Origin: Portunus trituberculatus
Lineage: Eukaryota > Arthropoda > Malacostraca > Decapoda > Portunidae
Direction: 5' to 3'
Assembly: GCF_017591435.1 (NCBI RefSeq)
Contig: NC_059278.1
Location: forward strand, 15,789,956 to 15,853,955
Length of the DNA: 64,000 bases
Position 1 is the first letter of the stretch. The number at the start of each line of letters is the position of its first letter. Below, piece after piece: positions 49,519 through 61,499 of the stretch. The notes beneath the pieces were generated by a model that was not told the DNA's origin, made no database searches, and was given only the letters and a program-made list of their open reading frames with translations. Position numbers and translations under genes: made by a program.

Positions 49519-50400
49519 GAGGGGAAGACAGAAGGGGAGAAGGGAAGGGGGGGAAGGGAAGGAGAGGAAATGGAAAGTTAGTGGGAAGGGAAGGAAAGAG
49601 ATAAAGAAAGGGATAGATAATAAGGAGTGAAGGTATGATGAAAAGGGAAAGAGAATAGAAAGACAGATAAAGAGGGAATGGGGAATGAATAAAAAGGAAG
49701 GAGATGGAAGGAGGAGACGGGATGGAAAAATAAAGAGAGAGTGAAGAGGGAAGAGATAGAGGAAAGATAAGAGGAGGGGAGAAGGAAGGGGAAGAAATGG
49801 AAGGAGGTTAGTGGGAAGGGAAGTAAAGGGGTGAAGAAAGGGAGAGATAAGGAGAGAAGGAATAATGATAAAAGATACGTAAAGAGGTATATGTAGAAAG
49901 GAAGGATAGAAAAACAGATAAAGAGGGAATGGATAATGAATAAAAATGAAGAATATGGAAGGATGCGACGGGATAGAAAAATAAAGAGGGTGAAGAGGGA
50001 AGAGGTAAAGGAAAGAAAGGATATGAATAAAGAAACAAGGAAGGATGGGAGAGGAGGGAGAGAAAAGAAGGAGGTGTAAGGAGGAGTGCAAGAAAGAAAT
50101 AACAAGGAACACGGGGAAAGGAGGGTACAAGAAACGGAAGAAAGGACAGAAGGAAGGGAAGAAGGAAGTAGGTGGATAGAGAGAAAGGGATGACAAAGGG
50201 GAGGGGAGGAACAGATTTAAGAAACGAAAGGGAAGAAGAGAAGGAAGAAGGAAGGGAAGGAAGGAAGGAAGGAAGGAAGGAAGTAGCTGGATAGATAGAA
50301 ATGAATGATAAGGGGGCGAGGGGAGGGAGAGAGGAAGGAAGGAAGGAAGGAAGGAAGGAAGGAAGGAAGGGAGTGAAGGAAAGGGGTGAAGGAGGGCAGT
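49519..50400. repeat. Long irregular polypurine tract
   Basis: Nearly 900 bases consisting mostly of A and G on the plus strand, with scattered T. It is built from GGAAG, GAAAG, GATAAAGA and GGAAT words rather than one clean repeat, ending in (GGAA)n at 50,260-50,281 and 50,334-50,370. Ser/Phe/Leu/Pro-rich ORFs on the minus strand are artefacts. Confidence 0.9.
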
Positions 50401-50521
50401 GGGACGGCAGGATTTACGGGAGGGTGAAGGCGTGGATGAGAGGATGTAGATTAGGGCGAAAAAGGGCGTTAGTTAGAATGCGCATGTAATTTAGATCCTT
50501 ATAACAGTACCGGATATTTGC

Positions 50522-50526
<5 letters not shown>

Positions 50527-50610
<84 letters not shown>
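50527..50610. repeat. Compound (AC)n(TC)n(GT)n
   Basis: About 19 AC, 9 TC and 13 GT units without gaps. Confidence 0.95.
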
Positions 50611-51474
50611 ACCAGTGCATGGCGACATAGTAAGCTTCCTCTCCTGGGCTTCGTTTCCTGTCCGCTGTGAAGCCAAGTTAATTATGTACACAACCCACTC
50701 AGGTAAATCCAAGTCTTCTGTGTTTATGAACGGCCTTCCTTTCTTTCCTACAACACGACGACACATATCCGCTTGTCTGTCTGTCTGTCTGTATCTTTCT
50801 TTATCTTTGTTGACTTGCTATTTGATCTTTCTTTTCTTAACTTTTTTTGGGGGTTTTATTCATTTATTTTTTCTACATAGTAACGAATATTTTTTTTTCT
50901 CGTCTTCTTTCTTTCTTTCTCTTCATTCGTCGTGTCTTTTTCTTTTCTCTCTGTCTCTCTTCCTTTCCTCTTCGATAAACTCAATCTTTTCGTCCATTTT
51001 CTTAACCTTCCCTTTCTTTACTTTGACTACAATTATTTCCACCAACAACCCACTCGAGTCTTCTTCACCCTTCCCTTCACTCACTCCTCACTAACATGAT
51101 CTAAACCTTCACTCTCATTCTCTAAGACAATTCCCAGCTACACTACATTCACTCAATTCTTCCTTTCCTTTCATTCACTAACAATCTGCACCTTTCCTCT
51201 CACACTTCCCTCAATTCTACCTGTACACGATCAAACACCTTCACAGATACCAAAACGTGCACACTACAATTTTCCAGGCTATAACCATCATAAATTTCCC
51301 AGCCTATCAATCGAAACAAATCCCAAAACTCGCAGCCTATTTATTCACGGCCTATTCATCACCTCTCCCAGCCTCCTCTTACCGCACTACGGCCTCGAGT
51401 GAGAGAATGAGTGAGTGAGTGAGAGGTATTTTTACTCTCCCTCGCCGCATACCTTAACTCACCACAGTACGTCC

Positions 51475-51476
<2 letters not shown>
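50611..51476. other. No gene seen
   Basis: Pyrimidine-rich plus-strand DNA (TTTCTT, CTTTCC words) without an exon. Confidence 0.5.
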
Positions 51477-52099
<623 letters not shown>

Positions 52100-52950
52100 T
52101 TCACGAAACTAGGTGAAGTGTGAAGATGGAAGAGAGGGGAGGAGAGGAATGATGAAGGAAGAGTAGCAATGAAAGGAGATATGATATGGAAGGGAGAGAG
52201 ATAAGTAGGAGAAGGGGAGAAATAAAGAGGAGAGAAGAAGGATATGAAATAATAGAAGAGAGGTTTGTGAAGAGAAGGATATTGAAGGTGGAGTGAAGGT
52301 GAAGAGAAAAAGGGGAAAGGGGAAAAAGGAGGCAAAAAAAAAAAGAACTAAAGAAAAACGAGTAAATAAATACATGAATACAGGATGCGAGAGAAAAATA
52401 GATAAAAAAAAACACTAGAGGAAAACAAATAAACACAAGGAAAAGTGAGAAGGGGGAGGAAAAAAAAAAAAGAGAAAAGGAAGGAGAAACCAAAGAAAGC
52501 AGGGATGGAGGAAGAGAAGAAAGTGGAATATATGAACTAGAATGAGAGAAATGAATGAGAAAGAGAGATAAAAGAGAAAGGAGGATAAAGACGAGAAAGG
52601 GTTGGGAGTAAAAGAGAGATGAAGAATGGGATGAATGAGAAAGAGGAAGGAGGGAGGGAGGGATGGAGGCGAGACGGGAGGAGGGAGGGAGGGAGGGAAG
52701 GTAGGGAGAAAATGGAAGGTTAGGAGGGAGGAGTGAAGATGGGAGGGAGGAATGACGGAGAAAACTCTACTACTGACGAAGGGAATGTGACGGTAACGTG
52801 ACGAGGGTGACGCCGAAGAGTTATTAGTGTGACGGAGCATGACGGTCACGATACAGGAAGGTAGGGAGGAGAGGGAGAGAGTGAGGCAGGAGGAGGAGGA
52901 GGAGGAGGAGGAGGAGGAGGAGGAGGAGGAGGAGGAGGAGGAGATGGGCA
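52100..52950. repeat. Long irregular polypurine tract with (GGA)n
   Basis: Plus-strand purine-dominated DNA (GGAGG, GAAAG, GGAAGG words) to 52,750, then about 17 GGA units at 52,890-52,942. Same texture as 49,519-50,400. Confidence 0.88.
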
Positions 52951-53221
52951 GGTTGAGGCAAGCCTAAGGGGAGGGTGAGAGAGAGTCGCAAGTGGGGCGG
53001 AGAGGCGGCTGGAGGGATGGATGGAGGGGTGGAGGGAGGGAGTAAGGGAGGGAAGGTAGGAGGGAGGGAGGAACGTATGGAAGGAGTTAACGGTAGGATA
53101 CAAATACACAGATTCAATTAGCACAATATACAGGTACACACACAGGTACAGCGGCCACCAGTATGCAACGGTACATCTGGGCACGTGTGTACAGGTGTAT
53201 CAACTCTCACCTGCTGCCCAA

Positions 53222-53225
<4 letters not shown>

Positions 53226-53257
<32 letters not shown>

Positions 53258-53475
53258 AAAAACTCCACACTAGTTTCAACCACACCACTAATCCACCGTC
53301 TTCTCTCCTCCACGCCCTCCGATCGTAGCTTCCACTTTATAATCAACTTTCCCTCCACTGTCTCTGAACTTACCACTCCACATCATACATCCACTGCCTT
53401 CCACATCAAACATCCACTGCCACCTTATACATCTACTGCCTTCCACCTCATACATCCATTCCTTTCCACTTCAAA
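53226..53475. repeat. (TC)n and ~26 bp minisatellite
   Basis: (TC)n at 53,226-53,254. From 53,372 to 53,475 about four imperfect units of CATCCACTGCCTTCCAC with CTCATA or ATCAAA spacers. Confidence 0.7.
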
Positions 53476-53519
53476 CACTCCACCAGGCTTACAACATCAA
53501 ATCAAACACATACATACAT

Positions 53520-54309
53520 AACACCTCAACCGCATCCACTTCACTCCACCTCACCACCACACTCAGCACTGTAGCAGCAGCACCGCCACCACAGGCAAGC
53601 ATCACAGTTACTACCCCACGACACACTGCCAAACACACAAACACGCCCAGTCACCCACGCCAGTCACTCAAGGAACAGTTCATTTCCCGAGCCTCCAGCT
53701 AAACTTTAACGGTTCCAATGACTGGCGTTCAAGTTCGTAAGCGTTTGAGTTACGTTCTGTCTCTGCACGAGCGCTTGTTCAACGTTCCGCGATGAAGCAC
53801 ACGTTCTCCATGTTTCCAATTACATTTTCTTTTTCCCCAAACAAAAAATGGGTCACATGTCTCAGCTGATAGAAAACGCGGGGACGCTCTCGTTTTTACG
53901 ATGTCCAGAGACGACCAACAAGTGTCCAGTTTTCTAATATACAAGACTCGTTACCTTTTCTAGCAGGTCATGTAGAGGGCAAGCACATTAGCAGCCGTCA
54001 CCTCTCGCTACTGAACGTGCTTTTAATGCCACGAGATCATGAACCCTGTTAACTTCTTGAGGTCGTTGGCTCTGCGCTCACTCACTGCCAGGTCGCGGGG
54101 AAGGAGGCACCGCACGCTCACACCCGAACCTCACTGCGGCTTCTACCCCACTGAGGAGGCAAACCGCGCGGCGCCGAACTTCACTTGCCACGCCGCGCTC
54201 TGTCTGTCTCCCTCCCTTCTCAATCCGTCCCGCTACCACAGGACACAACCGTCTACACTCTACAGAAACCCTTGGCTCCCTCACCACCACTATTTCTAAA
54301 TGCCACAGT
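53520..54309. other. No gene seen
   Basis: C-rich then mixed sequence. Short ORFs on both strands around 53,750-54,300 show no motif or splice context. Confidence 0.5.
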
Positions 54310-55250
54310 GATGATTACCAGAGCTCTCAAAAGTGCTTCTTCTGTTATTAATGTAGAAACTTTGTTCATCTGTAAGAATAGCAAAATAAACACCATGAAA
54401 AACCAGTGCCACTTCAACTATAGACGCTTTTCAATGAAGTGTCAGCAATGAAATAACGGTTGATCTGTCAATATCGTAGAAAAAAAAAAAAAAACTTAAA
54501 ACCCGTGTCACTTCAACTGGAGGCTTTTCAATAGTGTTTCTCTAATGTAGAAACTTAATTTGTCAATATAGTAGTAAGAAAAAACATTGAAAAACCCGTG
54601 TTACTTTAACTATAGAGGTTTTCAATGAAGTGTTTCTCATGCCAGTAATGTAGAAACTGTTAATCTGTCAATATTGTAGTAAAAACACCCATAAAACCCG
54701 CGTCACTTCAACTTGAGGAGTTTCAATGTAGTGTTTCTCATGTCAGTAATGTAGAAACTTAATCGGTCAATATTGTAGTTAAAAACCTTGAAAAACGCGT
54801 GTCACTTCAACTACAAAGATTTTTCAGTGAAGTGCTTCTCATGTCAATAATATAGAAACTGTTAATCTGTCAATATAATAGTTAAAACACGCTTAAGATC
54901 CGTGCCACTTCAATATACAGCAGTGTTTCTCATGTCAGTTACGTAGAAAATTTTCAACCTGTCAATATAATACTAAGGAAAGATTGAAAAACCAGTGTCA
55001 CTTCAAACTACAGAGGCTTTCCAATGTAATGTTTCTCATGTCAGTTATGTAGAAAATTGTTAATCTGTCAATATAATACTAAGGAAAAAAGAAAAAAAAA
55101 ACCAGTGGCACTTCAACTACAAAGGTTTCTTCAATGTAGTGTTTCTCATGTCAGTAATGTAGAAAATTGTAAACCTGTCAATATAATACTGAGAAAAAAT
55201 GAAAACCAGTGGCACTTCAAAATACAGAGACTTTCCAATGTAGTGTAGCG
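54310..55250. repeat. Diverged ~100 bp tandem array, about nine units
   Basis: The word CACTTCAA recurs at 54,410, 54,509, ~54,602, 54,704, 54,803, 54,906, 54,999, 55,109 and 55,213. Each unit also carries TTTTCAATGTAGTGTTTCTC, ATGTCAGTAATGTAGAAA and CTGTCAATATAATA followed by an A-rich variable part. Length variation comes mainly from the A runs. Confidence 0.88.
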
Positions 55251-55369
55251 GCGTAGGTGGGTTTCAAAACAAGGCCCTCATCTTTTACGCAGGCATCCGT
55301 CATGTGGTTGCGTCACTGCTTCTTTATGGTGATGAGTAATAGGTGTGATGGTTCTTTAGGCCGTGTGGT

Positions 55370-55547
55370 GGTGGTGGTGGTGGTGGTGGTGGTGGTGGTG
55401 GTTAATTAGATAAACATGAGGTAATTAAAAGTCTTTTAAGTGATGTTTGGTTGTTGTGGTGACGAAAGTGGTGGTTGGACTTAGTAGAAATTTGAGTTTT
55501 TTTTTCTTTTGTTTGTTTTTCTTTTCGAGTTGGGTTTGTGATGATGG

Positions 55548-55586
<39 letters not shown>

Positions 55587-55731
55587 CGTTTTCTTACTAC
55601 TACTACAACTACTACTACTACTACTACTACCCCTATTATTATGACTACTACTTCTACATACATTATTATTATTATTATCATTATTATTACTATTATTTTT
55701 TTACATGCATGATTGGTTTCTATCAATTTTG

Positions 55732-55762
<31 letters not shown>

Positions 55763-55833
55763 GGGTCAGGAGGATCACGAACACCATTTCCGTCAAGCAG
55801 CATCACATTACGCAGTTAACAGCGTCGCAGCCA

Positions 55834-55879
<46 letters not shown>
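55370..55879. repeat. Microsatellite cluster (GGT, TC, CTA/ATT, AC)
   Basis: (GGT)n 55,370-55,401; (TC)n 55,554-55,581; (CTA)n and (ATT)n 55,596-55,697; (AC)n 55,733-55,760 and 55,836-55,879. Confidence 0.92.
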
Positions 55880-55881
<2 letters not shown>

Positions 55882-56055
55882 ATCTCGGTCACATGCAAAT
55901 GGCAAACCTTCCATCGCTTCTGAGCAAACTTCACTAACTTCACGGCAAATATTAGTGTAAACTCCTCCCATTGGTGCTCTGTGTAAACTCGAATCTCGCT
56001 ATTTGTAAACCATATTGTAGCTTCGAATCCCTTAAATAGTAAACTGAGATTCCTG

Positions 56056-56340
56056 AACTTGAACGAACCACATGATATTCGCGAATACGGTGAAACAAAA
56101 CTTCGTCTGATTCGAACTTCATGCAAATTTCATAAAACCTTACTTAATTATTATCTGTAAATACAAAAAATCCACAAATAACCTTTAGAAATTTATAAAA
56201 AAAAAAAATAAATAAAAAAAAAAAATCGCAAAGCAGTTGAACGAACCTCAGGACCTGCACGATTCAACAAAACAAAACTTCATTTCATTTAAGACCTGAA
56301 CTTCATAAAAAAAAATCCTCAAACCTAAATTATAGACACA
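56056..56340. repeat. Possible diverged ~110 bp direct duplication
   Basis: TTGAACGAACC, AACAAAACTTC, GAACTTCAT and CATAAAA occur in the same order at 56,058-56,150 and 56,238-56,320. Between them lies an A-rich stretch. Confidence 0.45.
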
Positions 56341-56749
56341 AAACTTTCCAATCAAGAACAAAAATAGTAACAAGAGCAAAGACTTCATCTCGCGCGTGTT
56401 CCAGTGTCTCGAAGCAGAGAAGCAGAGCCATAACTTGAAAGGGAGACCTGAGCAGCTAGTTCGGCGGGTCTTAGGTTGCATTACGACTGTTTGTGGGCCG
56501 CGTGAAGACAGCTTGAGCTCCCTGGGGCGGCTTACGTGGGAGGGGCTGGGGGAGGCAGTGAAGGTGAGAAGAGGAGATAAGGGAGAGGGAGAGAAGAGCG
56601 AGAGGAGAGGATCGTGAGGAGGGAGAGTGGAGGGATCTTTCAAGAGGGGAGGGAGGGAGGAGAGGGCTGGAGAGAATGAGACAATGGAGGGGAAATATGT
56701 GGAGGTATTTGCCCGAGGGAGGAAAGAGAAGAGAGTAAGATACGGAGTG

Positions 56750-56752
<3 letters not shown>

Positions 56753-56824
<72 letters not shown>
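56753..56824. repeat. (GA)n microsatellite
   Basis: About 36 GA units in a wider plus-strand purine-rich region (56,560-56,830). Confidence 0.95.
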
Positions 56825-56829
<5 letters not shown>

Positions 56830-57059
56830 AAAGTCTATCTCTCCTCTCTTTCTGTTCTTTCCTTTCTTTATTCCTCTCTCCCATCTTGACAATGCGTGCT
56901 AAAATTGCAGGTTTAAATCGTGTACATAACGGTGCTTGCAGAAGGCGACAGGTAAACGTGAGAGATTTATTAGTGCTGTGAATCAATTGTCTCCCTGCTG
57001 CTGCGTCTGCTGTGCCGTACGTGCTGTTATGTATGAAAAGAAGTTCAGTGTTTGTAGCG

Positions 57060-57500
57060 TCCGAAATAAGTAGCAGTGGTGGTGATGACGGTGATGATGT
57101 TAATGGGGATAGTGACTTATGGTGGTGTTGATGCGTTGTTGTGTTGTGGTGTTGTGTGAGTTTATGTTTGTTACAGTGGTGATGATGGGCTTTTTATCTT
57201 CGTGGTGTTGATGTGGTGTTGTATTTGTGCCCTAGTGCTGCTATAGTGAGTGTTGCTGGTGTTGTGGTGTTGAGGAAGTGGGTTGTGGTTGTGTTGTTTT
57301 ATTACAGTGGGTTACGTGGTCCAGTGGCGTGTGTGTTTTTTAGAAAGTACAGGAGGAGGAAGTATTAGTGGTGTGTGGTGATGTGTGACAGTGATGTGGC
57401 GAGTGATCATTTGTGGTGTGTGGTAGAGGCAGCGATTATTTGTAATGGTGTGTGGTAGTGTTAGCAATGGTGTGGTGGTAATGTTGTGTAAAACTGCTGT

Positions 57501-57560
<60 letters not shown>
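57060..57560. repeat. GTG/GTT-rich low-complexity DNA and (GT)n
   Basis: Degenerate GTGGTGTTG words from 57,070 to 57,490, ending in about 29 GT units at 57,502-57,560. Confidence 0.85.
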
Positions 57561-57561
<1 letters not shown>

Positions 57562-57652
57562 CAGTGGTGGTGGTAATGGTGGTGATTGAACATATGACAA
57601 AAGTGCAGAAAAAAAAAGTGATGATCTTTAAAGTACAAGCTATAAGTCTCAA

Positions 57653-57857
57653 TCTCTTCAGTACCATGACGTGTTTTCATATTTATCCTGCTTACTGTTT
57701 GGTGATTTTATACAGCTTCACAAACTTATGCGGGGATAGAAACAGTGAAGATTCTGGCCATTAATCTTCTGACCTCCATAGACCCTTGTTAATATCAATA
57801 AAATCGTCTAATCATACCCAAAACTCGCGGTAGAAATGCGTCCCAGTACTGAAAGGG
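57653..57857. mobile_element. 205 bp MITE, copy 1
   Basis: Starts TCTCTTCAGTACCATGACG and ends CCAGTACTGAAAGGG, giving imperfect terminal inverted repeats of about 30 bp. It is flanked on both sides by TCAA (57,649-57,652 and 57,858-57,861). It is colinear with the copy at 62,863-63,068 at roughly 80% identity by eye. No ORF. Size, inverted ends and a 4 bp duplication fit a non-autonomous DNA transposon. Confidence 0.75.
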
Positions 57858-57869
57858 TCAAGTATCACC

Positions 57870-58260
57870 CCATCCTACACCCCCTCTCTCTCTCTCTCTC
57901 TTGCAAACACACATCTGCAATACAAGTTTTTTCTACACTTTTTTCACTCCCAGCTTCCCTCCTCTCACTCCTTAGCCTTGACTCTCGCTAGATACACACT
58001 CAGCCACTCAAGGTTCTGCCAACTCCTGCACTATTGTTCTTATAAGTAGGAAGGCGGAGGGGAGGAGGGTAGCAGTGTGGTAGGGCGGGGTTTCCGTTCA
58101 TTCAGTCTAAATACGCCTTTTGTCCCTATCTCCCTTCATCTCTTCAGGAGGTGGAAATGTTCTCGCCCTGAGTGTGCCACGTGTATGCTTCGTCCACCTA
58201 ACACCTGTGACGCACCTGTCTGGGCTACCTCACCTACTGGCACCGTCTGATTACTGCGGG
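57870..58260. other. No gene seen
   Basis: Mixed sequence with a short (TC)n near 57,880-57,900; nothing coding supported. Confidence 0.5.
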
Positions 58261-58265
58261 TACCT

Positions 58266-58654
58266 GAGATTTTTTAAGATGGAGGAGGAGGAGGAGGAGG
58301 AGGAGGAGGAGGAGGAGGAGGAGGAGGAGGAGGAGGAGGAGAAGAAGAAGAAGAAGAAGAAGAAGAAGAAGAAGAAGAAGAAGAAGAAGAAGAAGAAGAA
58401 GAAGAAGAAGAAGAAGAAGAAGAAGAAGAAGAAGAAGAAGAAGAAGAAGAAGAAGAAGAAGAAGAAGAAGAAGAAGAAGAAGAAGAAGAAGAAGAAGAAG
58501 AAGAAGAAGAAGAAGAAGAAGAAGAAGAAGAAGAAGAAGAAGAAGAAGAAGAAGAGAAGAAGAAGAAGAAGAAGAGGAGGAGGAGGAGGAGGAGGAGAAG
58601 GAGGAGGAGGAGAAGGAGAAGAAGAAGAAGAAGAAGAAGAAGAAGAAGAAGAAG

Positions 58655-58687
<33 letters not shown>

Positions 58688-58736
58688 TAGTAGTAGCAGC
58701 AGTAGCAGTATCAGTATATATAGTAGTAGCAGTAGC

Positions 58737-58786
<50 letters not shown>

Positions 58787-58834
58787 CAGTATCAGTATCA
58801 GTAGCAGTAGTAGTATCAGTAGCAGTAGTAGCAC
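58266..58834. repeat. Compound (GGA)n(GAA)n(GTA)n tract
   Basis: About 24 GGA units (58,279-58,340), a long GAA array with GGA islands to 58,684, then GTA repeats with GCA and TCA variants to 58,834: more than 550 bp of trinucleotide repeat. Confidence 0.97.
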
Positions 58835-59277
58835 GACTAATCAATATTTCCTAATTTGTCTACTAATAAGAATCTATTTTAATCTTACGAATCAGGAAGA
58901 ATCAGAAGTCGCGACTGTTCACCTTTCTTTCTTCTTCTTTTTCCTTCCTCTGAGTAAGTCATCAGCCATCTATTCTGGGAGACTTTCGATAAAACTTTCA
59001 ATTCTAGTAAAAAAAAAAAAAAAAAAAAAAAAGGAGAAGAAAATACTCGTAATACAGAAACCCGGGTGAATTTTACGCGAAAACACACAATTCTTGCAAC
59101 ATTTTTCCTCTCTCGTACATTATCTGCTCCCGTCCGGCTTCTGTGTTAAGTTCTTTGTTCTGTTCGTAACTTATCTATGAAGTGATGTGATTTTAGCGCC
59201 TCGTTTTCTATATAATTCAATCTCTATGTTTTCCGGTTTTGTTGGTATTCAATTTTTTCTTGTTTATCTTCATCCTC

Positions 59278-59280
<3 letters not shown>

Positions 59281-59313
<33 letters not shown>
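59281..59313. repeat. (TC)n microsatellite
   Basis: About 16 TC units. Confidence 0.95.
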
Positions 59314-59316
<3 letters not shown>

Positions 59317-59374
59317 AAATTTCTATCTGTTTATTTCCTGTTTGCTTGTTCATCTGTTTTATTTGGTTCCTTTC

Positions 59375-59810
59375 TTCGTTTCACTCTATTTGCTCCAGTT
59401 TTCTTCCTTCTCTCTTCCACTCTACCTGCTCCTGTTTTTCCCTCTATTCCGTTCCACCTGCTTGTTGTCCCCCTCTCTGTTCCACTCTACCTGTTCCTTT
59501 TTCTCACTGTTCCGTTTCCCCTTCTTTTCCCCTCTACCTGCTCTTGTTTCCCCCTTATGTCTTGTCCCACCTGCTTGTTTCCCCCTCTGTTCCAACTTAC
59601 CCCCATCTATTTTCTCCTCATGTTCAGTTCCACCTCTATCCGTTTCCCACAAGAATTTTGTTCCACACGTTTCCTCATTTCATTTACAGCTCTTCCCTCC
59701 CATTATTCCGTTTAATTTCCTCCTATTTCCTTCCAAAGTTCCATTCCACTAGTTTCCACCCTGTTTCGTTCCACCTGCACTGTTCCGTTCCACCTGTTCC
59801 GGCAGCGGGG
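59375..59810. repeat. Degenerate ~40 bp pyrimidine-rich minisatellite
   Basis: Variants of TTCCACTCTACCTGCTCCTG followed by TTTTCCCTCTGTTCCG recur about every 40 bases, most clearly between 59,375 and 59,600, then decay as GTTCCACCTG words to 59,810. Long Phe/Leu/Pro/Ser ORFs in several frames are by-products. Confidence 0.7.
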
Positions 59811-60049
59811 AGTATCCACACGCATCCTGTCTCTTATGGAGTTTCACAATAGTTTTATTCTCTACTTTCTACTTTTCCTTGCCTGCGCGCCACTCATTGC
59901 TTGTGACTCCGCCCCCGCGCCCTGCTCCCTTATTTACCAGTTTGTCGGTGTCCTGTCCTTCCTGCAAGCACGTTTGATCCTTTAGTTCGTGTCCTTATTG
60001 GTTTACTAATGTCTTTTAATTCCCAGATCTACGTTTGGTTATTTTTTTC

Positions 60050-60230
60050 ATGTTCTGGTTCATTTTATTTTTATGTAGGAAAGGCACCGGTCAAGGGCTA
60101 AAACAAAGAAAAGAAAATAAGAAGAAAAAAAAGGCCACACTGAGCAATAACAAAAGGTCCATTGAGAGAAAGGTCACTGAAAAGGTCTACTGAAAAATGA
60201 CCACTAAAAAAGGTTCACTAGTCTTTTATA
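60050..60230 (+). repeat. Dispersed repeat family, copy 3
   Basis: TTTTATTTTTATGTAGGAAA leads into GGCACCGGTCAAGGGC, AAAACAAAG, an A-rich part and AAAAGGCCACACTGAG. It is the best preserved of three copies. Its distal part degenerates into AAAGGTC-ACTGA words. Confidence 0.55.
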
Positions 60231-60544
60231 TGATTAGTTTGTAGTGTTCTTATTCCTTTACTCAATGATCTAATCCCCTTTTTAATGACCCAGCTCTTTG
60301 TTTAGCGTCCTAATCCTTTATACACTGCCTTATTCTTTTATTCAAGGTCATACTCCTATACATGATATACTACTCCTTTACAAGCTAGAGACATCCTATT
60401 CTCCTCCTAAGTGACGTCCTGTCCTCATTTGATGTCCAACTACCTGCACTCTTTCACAAGCTGGTGGCGTTAAGGACTCGTCTATGTCCTGCAAGTTGAT
60501 TTTTTTTGACTGGTGGTGTCCTAAACTCCTAGTGGTGTCACTGC

Positions 60545-60830
60545 TCTATGTAAGGAAGTCTTTGGCTAAGGAGAAAAAAAGGTAAAAGGATAAATAAACA
60601 AGTAAATAAATAGATAAGTGGACAAATAAGGATATAAACAGGTAAATATACAATCCAAGAAACGAGTGAATGAATAAATAAATAGATAAGTAGATAATTA
60701 CGTGAATAAATGAATATAAACTAGTAAACAAATAAACAAATAACAAAAAAAAGAATAAAAGAACACTGAAAGACACCAATCCCTACAGAAGACACACAGA
60801 CACACATACATACATAACAAAAGGAAAAAA
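60545..60830. repeat. Degenerate A-rich (AAAT/GATA)-like array
   Basis: AATAAA, GATAAGT and GTAAATA tetramer-like words for nearly 300 bases, ending in CACACAGACACACATACATA. Confidence 0.7.
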
Positions 60831-61090
60831 ATGTAAACAGCCGCATTATAAACACAACCCCAAGTCTTCATAACTCCCTCCTCATTGTGACAGCCGGCAG
60901 TCAAGCTAGGCCCCGAGCACCCAAGGCCCCGTTTAAAGTAAGAAGCAGCCCGAAGCAACGCCCATTGTGACCTTTCTCATCTTTCCCTCGACGCGATCCT
61001 CCTCCCTTCCCTGATCCTTGACGGCACCCATATGTGGATACTGTATCTTCTGGTCTGCTGCGGTGGGATGAGTGGATGGGTGGGTGGGTT

Positions 61091-61093
<3 letters not shown>

Positions 61094-61127
<34 letters not shown>

Positions 61128-61201
61128 GTTTTGTTAATTTGTCAAGTTAGATTAAAATATAAAGGTTTTGTTGTTGTTATTATTTCTTTTCCTATTTTTT
61201 T

Positions 61202-61282
<81 letters not shown>

Positions 61283-61360
61283 GTTTTGTTTGTTTCTTAA
61301 GCTAGATTAAAATATAATTGTTTTGTTATTTATTTTTATTTATTTTACTTTTTTTAAGGG
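61094..61360. repeat. Tandem duplication carrying a (TC)n core
   Basis: Two adjacent units each begin with (TC)n (61,094-61,125 and 61,207-61,280). Each then reads TCTGGGTTTTGTT, an AAG-TAGATTAAAATATAA block, GTTTTGTT and a T run ending TTTTTTTAAG. The second (TC)n is more than twice as long as the first. Confidence 0.85.
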
Positions 61361-61383
61361 AAAGTGTGGCTGTTGAGATCTTA

Positions 61384-61488
<105 letters not shown>

Positions 61489-61499
61489 GGTATTTCCCT

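Noticed and set aside
49513..50196. 227-residue Ser/Phe/Pro-rich minus-strand ORF
   Set aside because: Translation of a polypyrimidine strand; other frames are open with similar composition.
53750..53944. Minus-strand 64-residue ORF
   Set aside because: No motif, no splice sites of note and no neighbouring exons.
54310..55250. CRISPR-like array
   Set aside because: Units are continuous diverged ~100 bp tandem repeats without short constant repeats and unique spacers, in an animal genome.
58120..58854. 244-residue plus-strand ORF ending in Glu/Lys/Val runs
   Set aside because: Only the first ~50 residues are non-repetitive, they have no recognisable motif, and the rest is GGA/GAA/GTA repeat.
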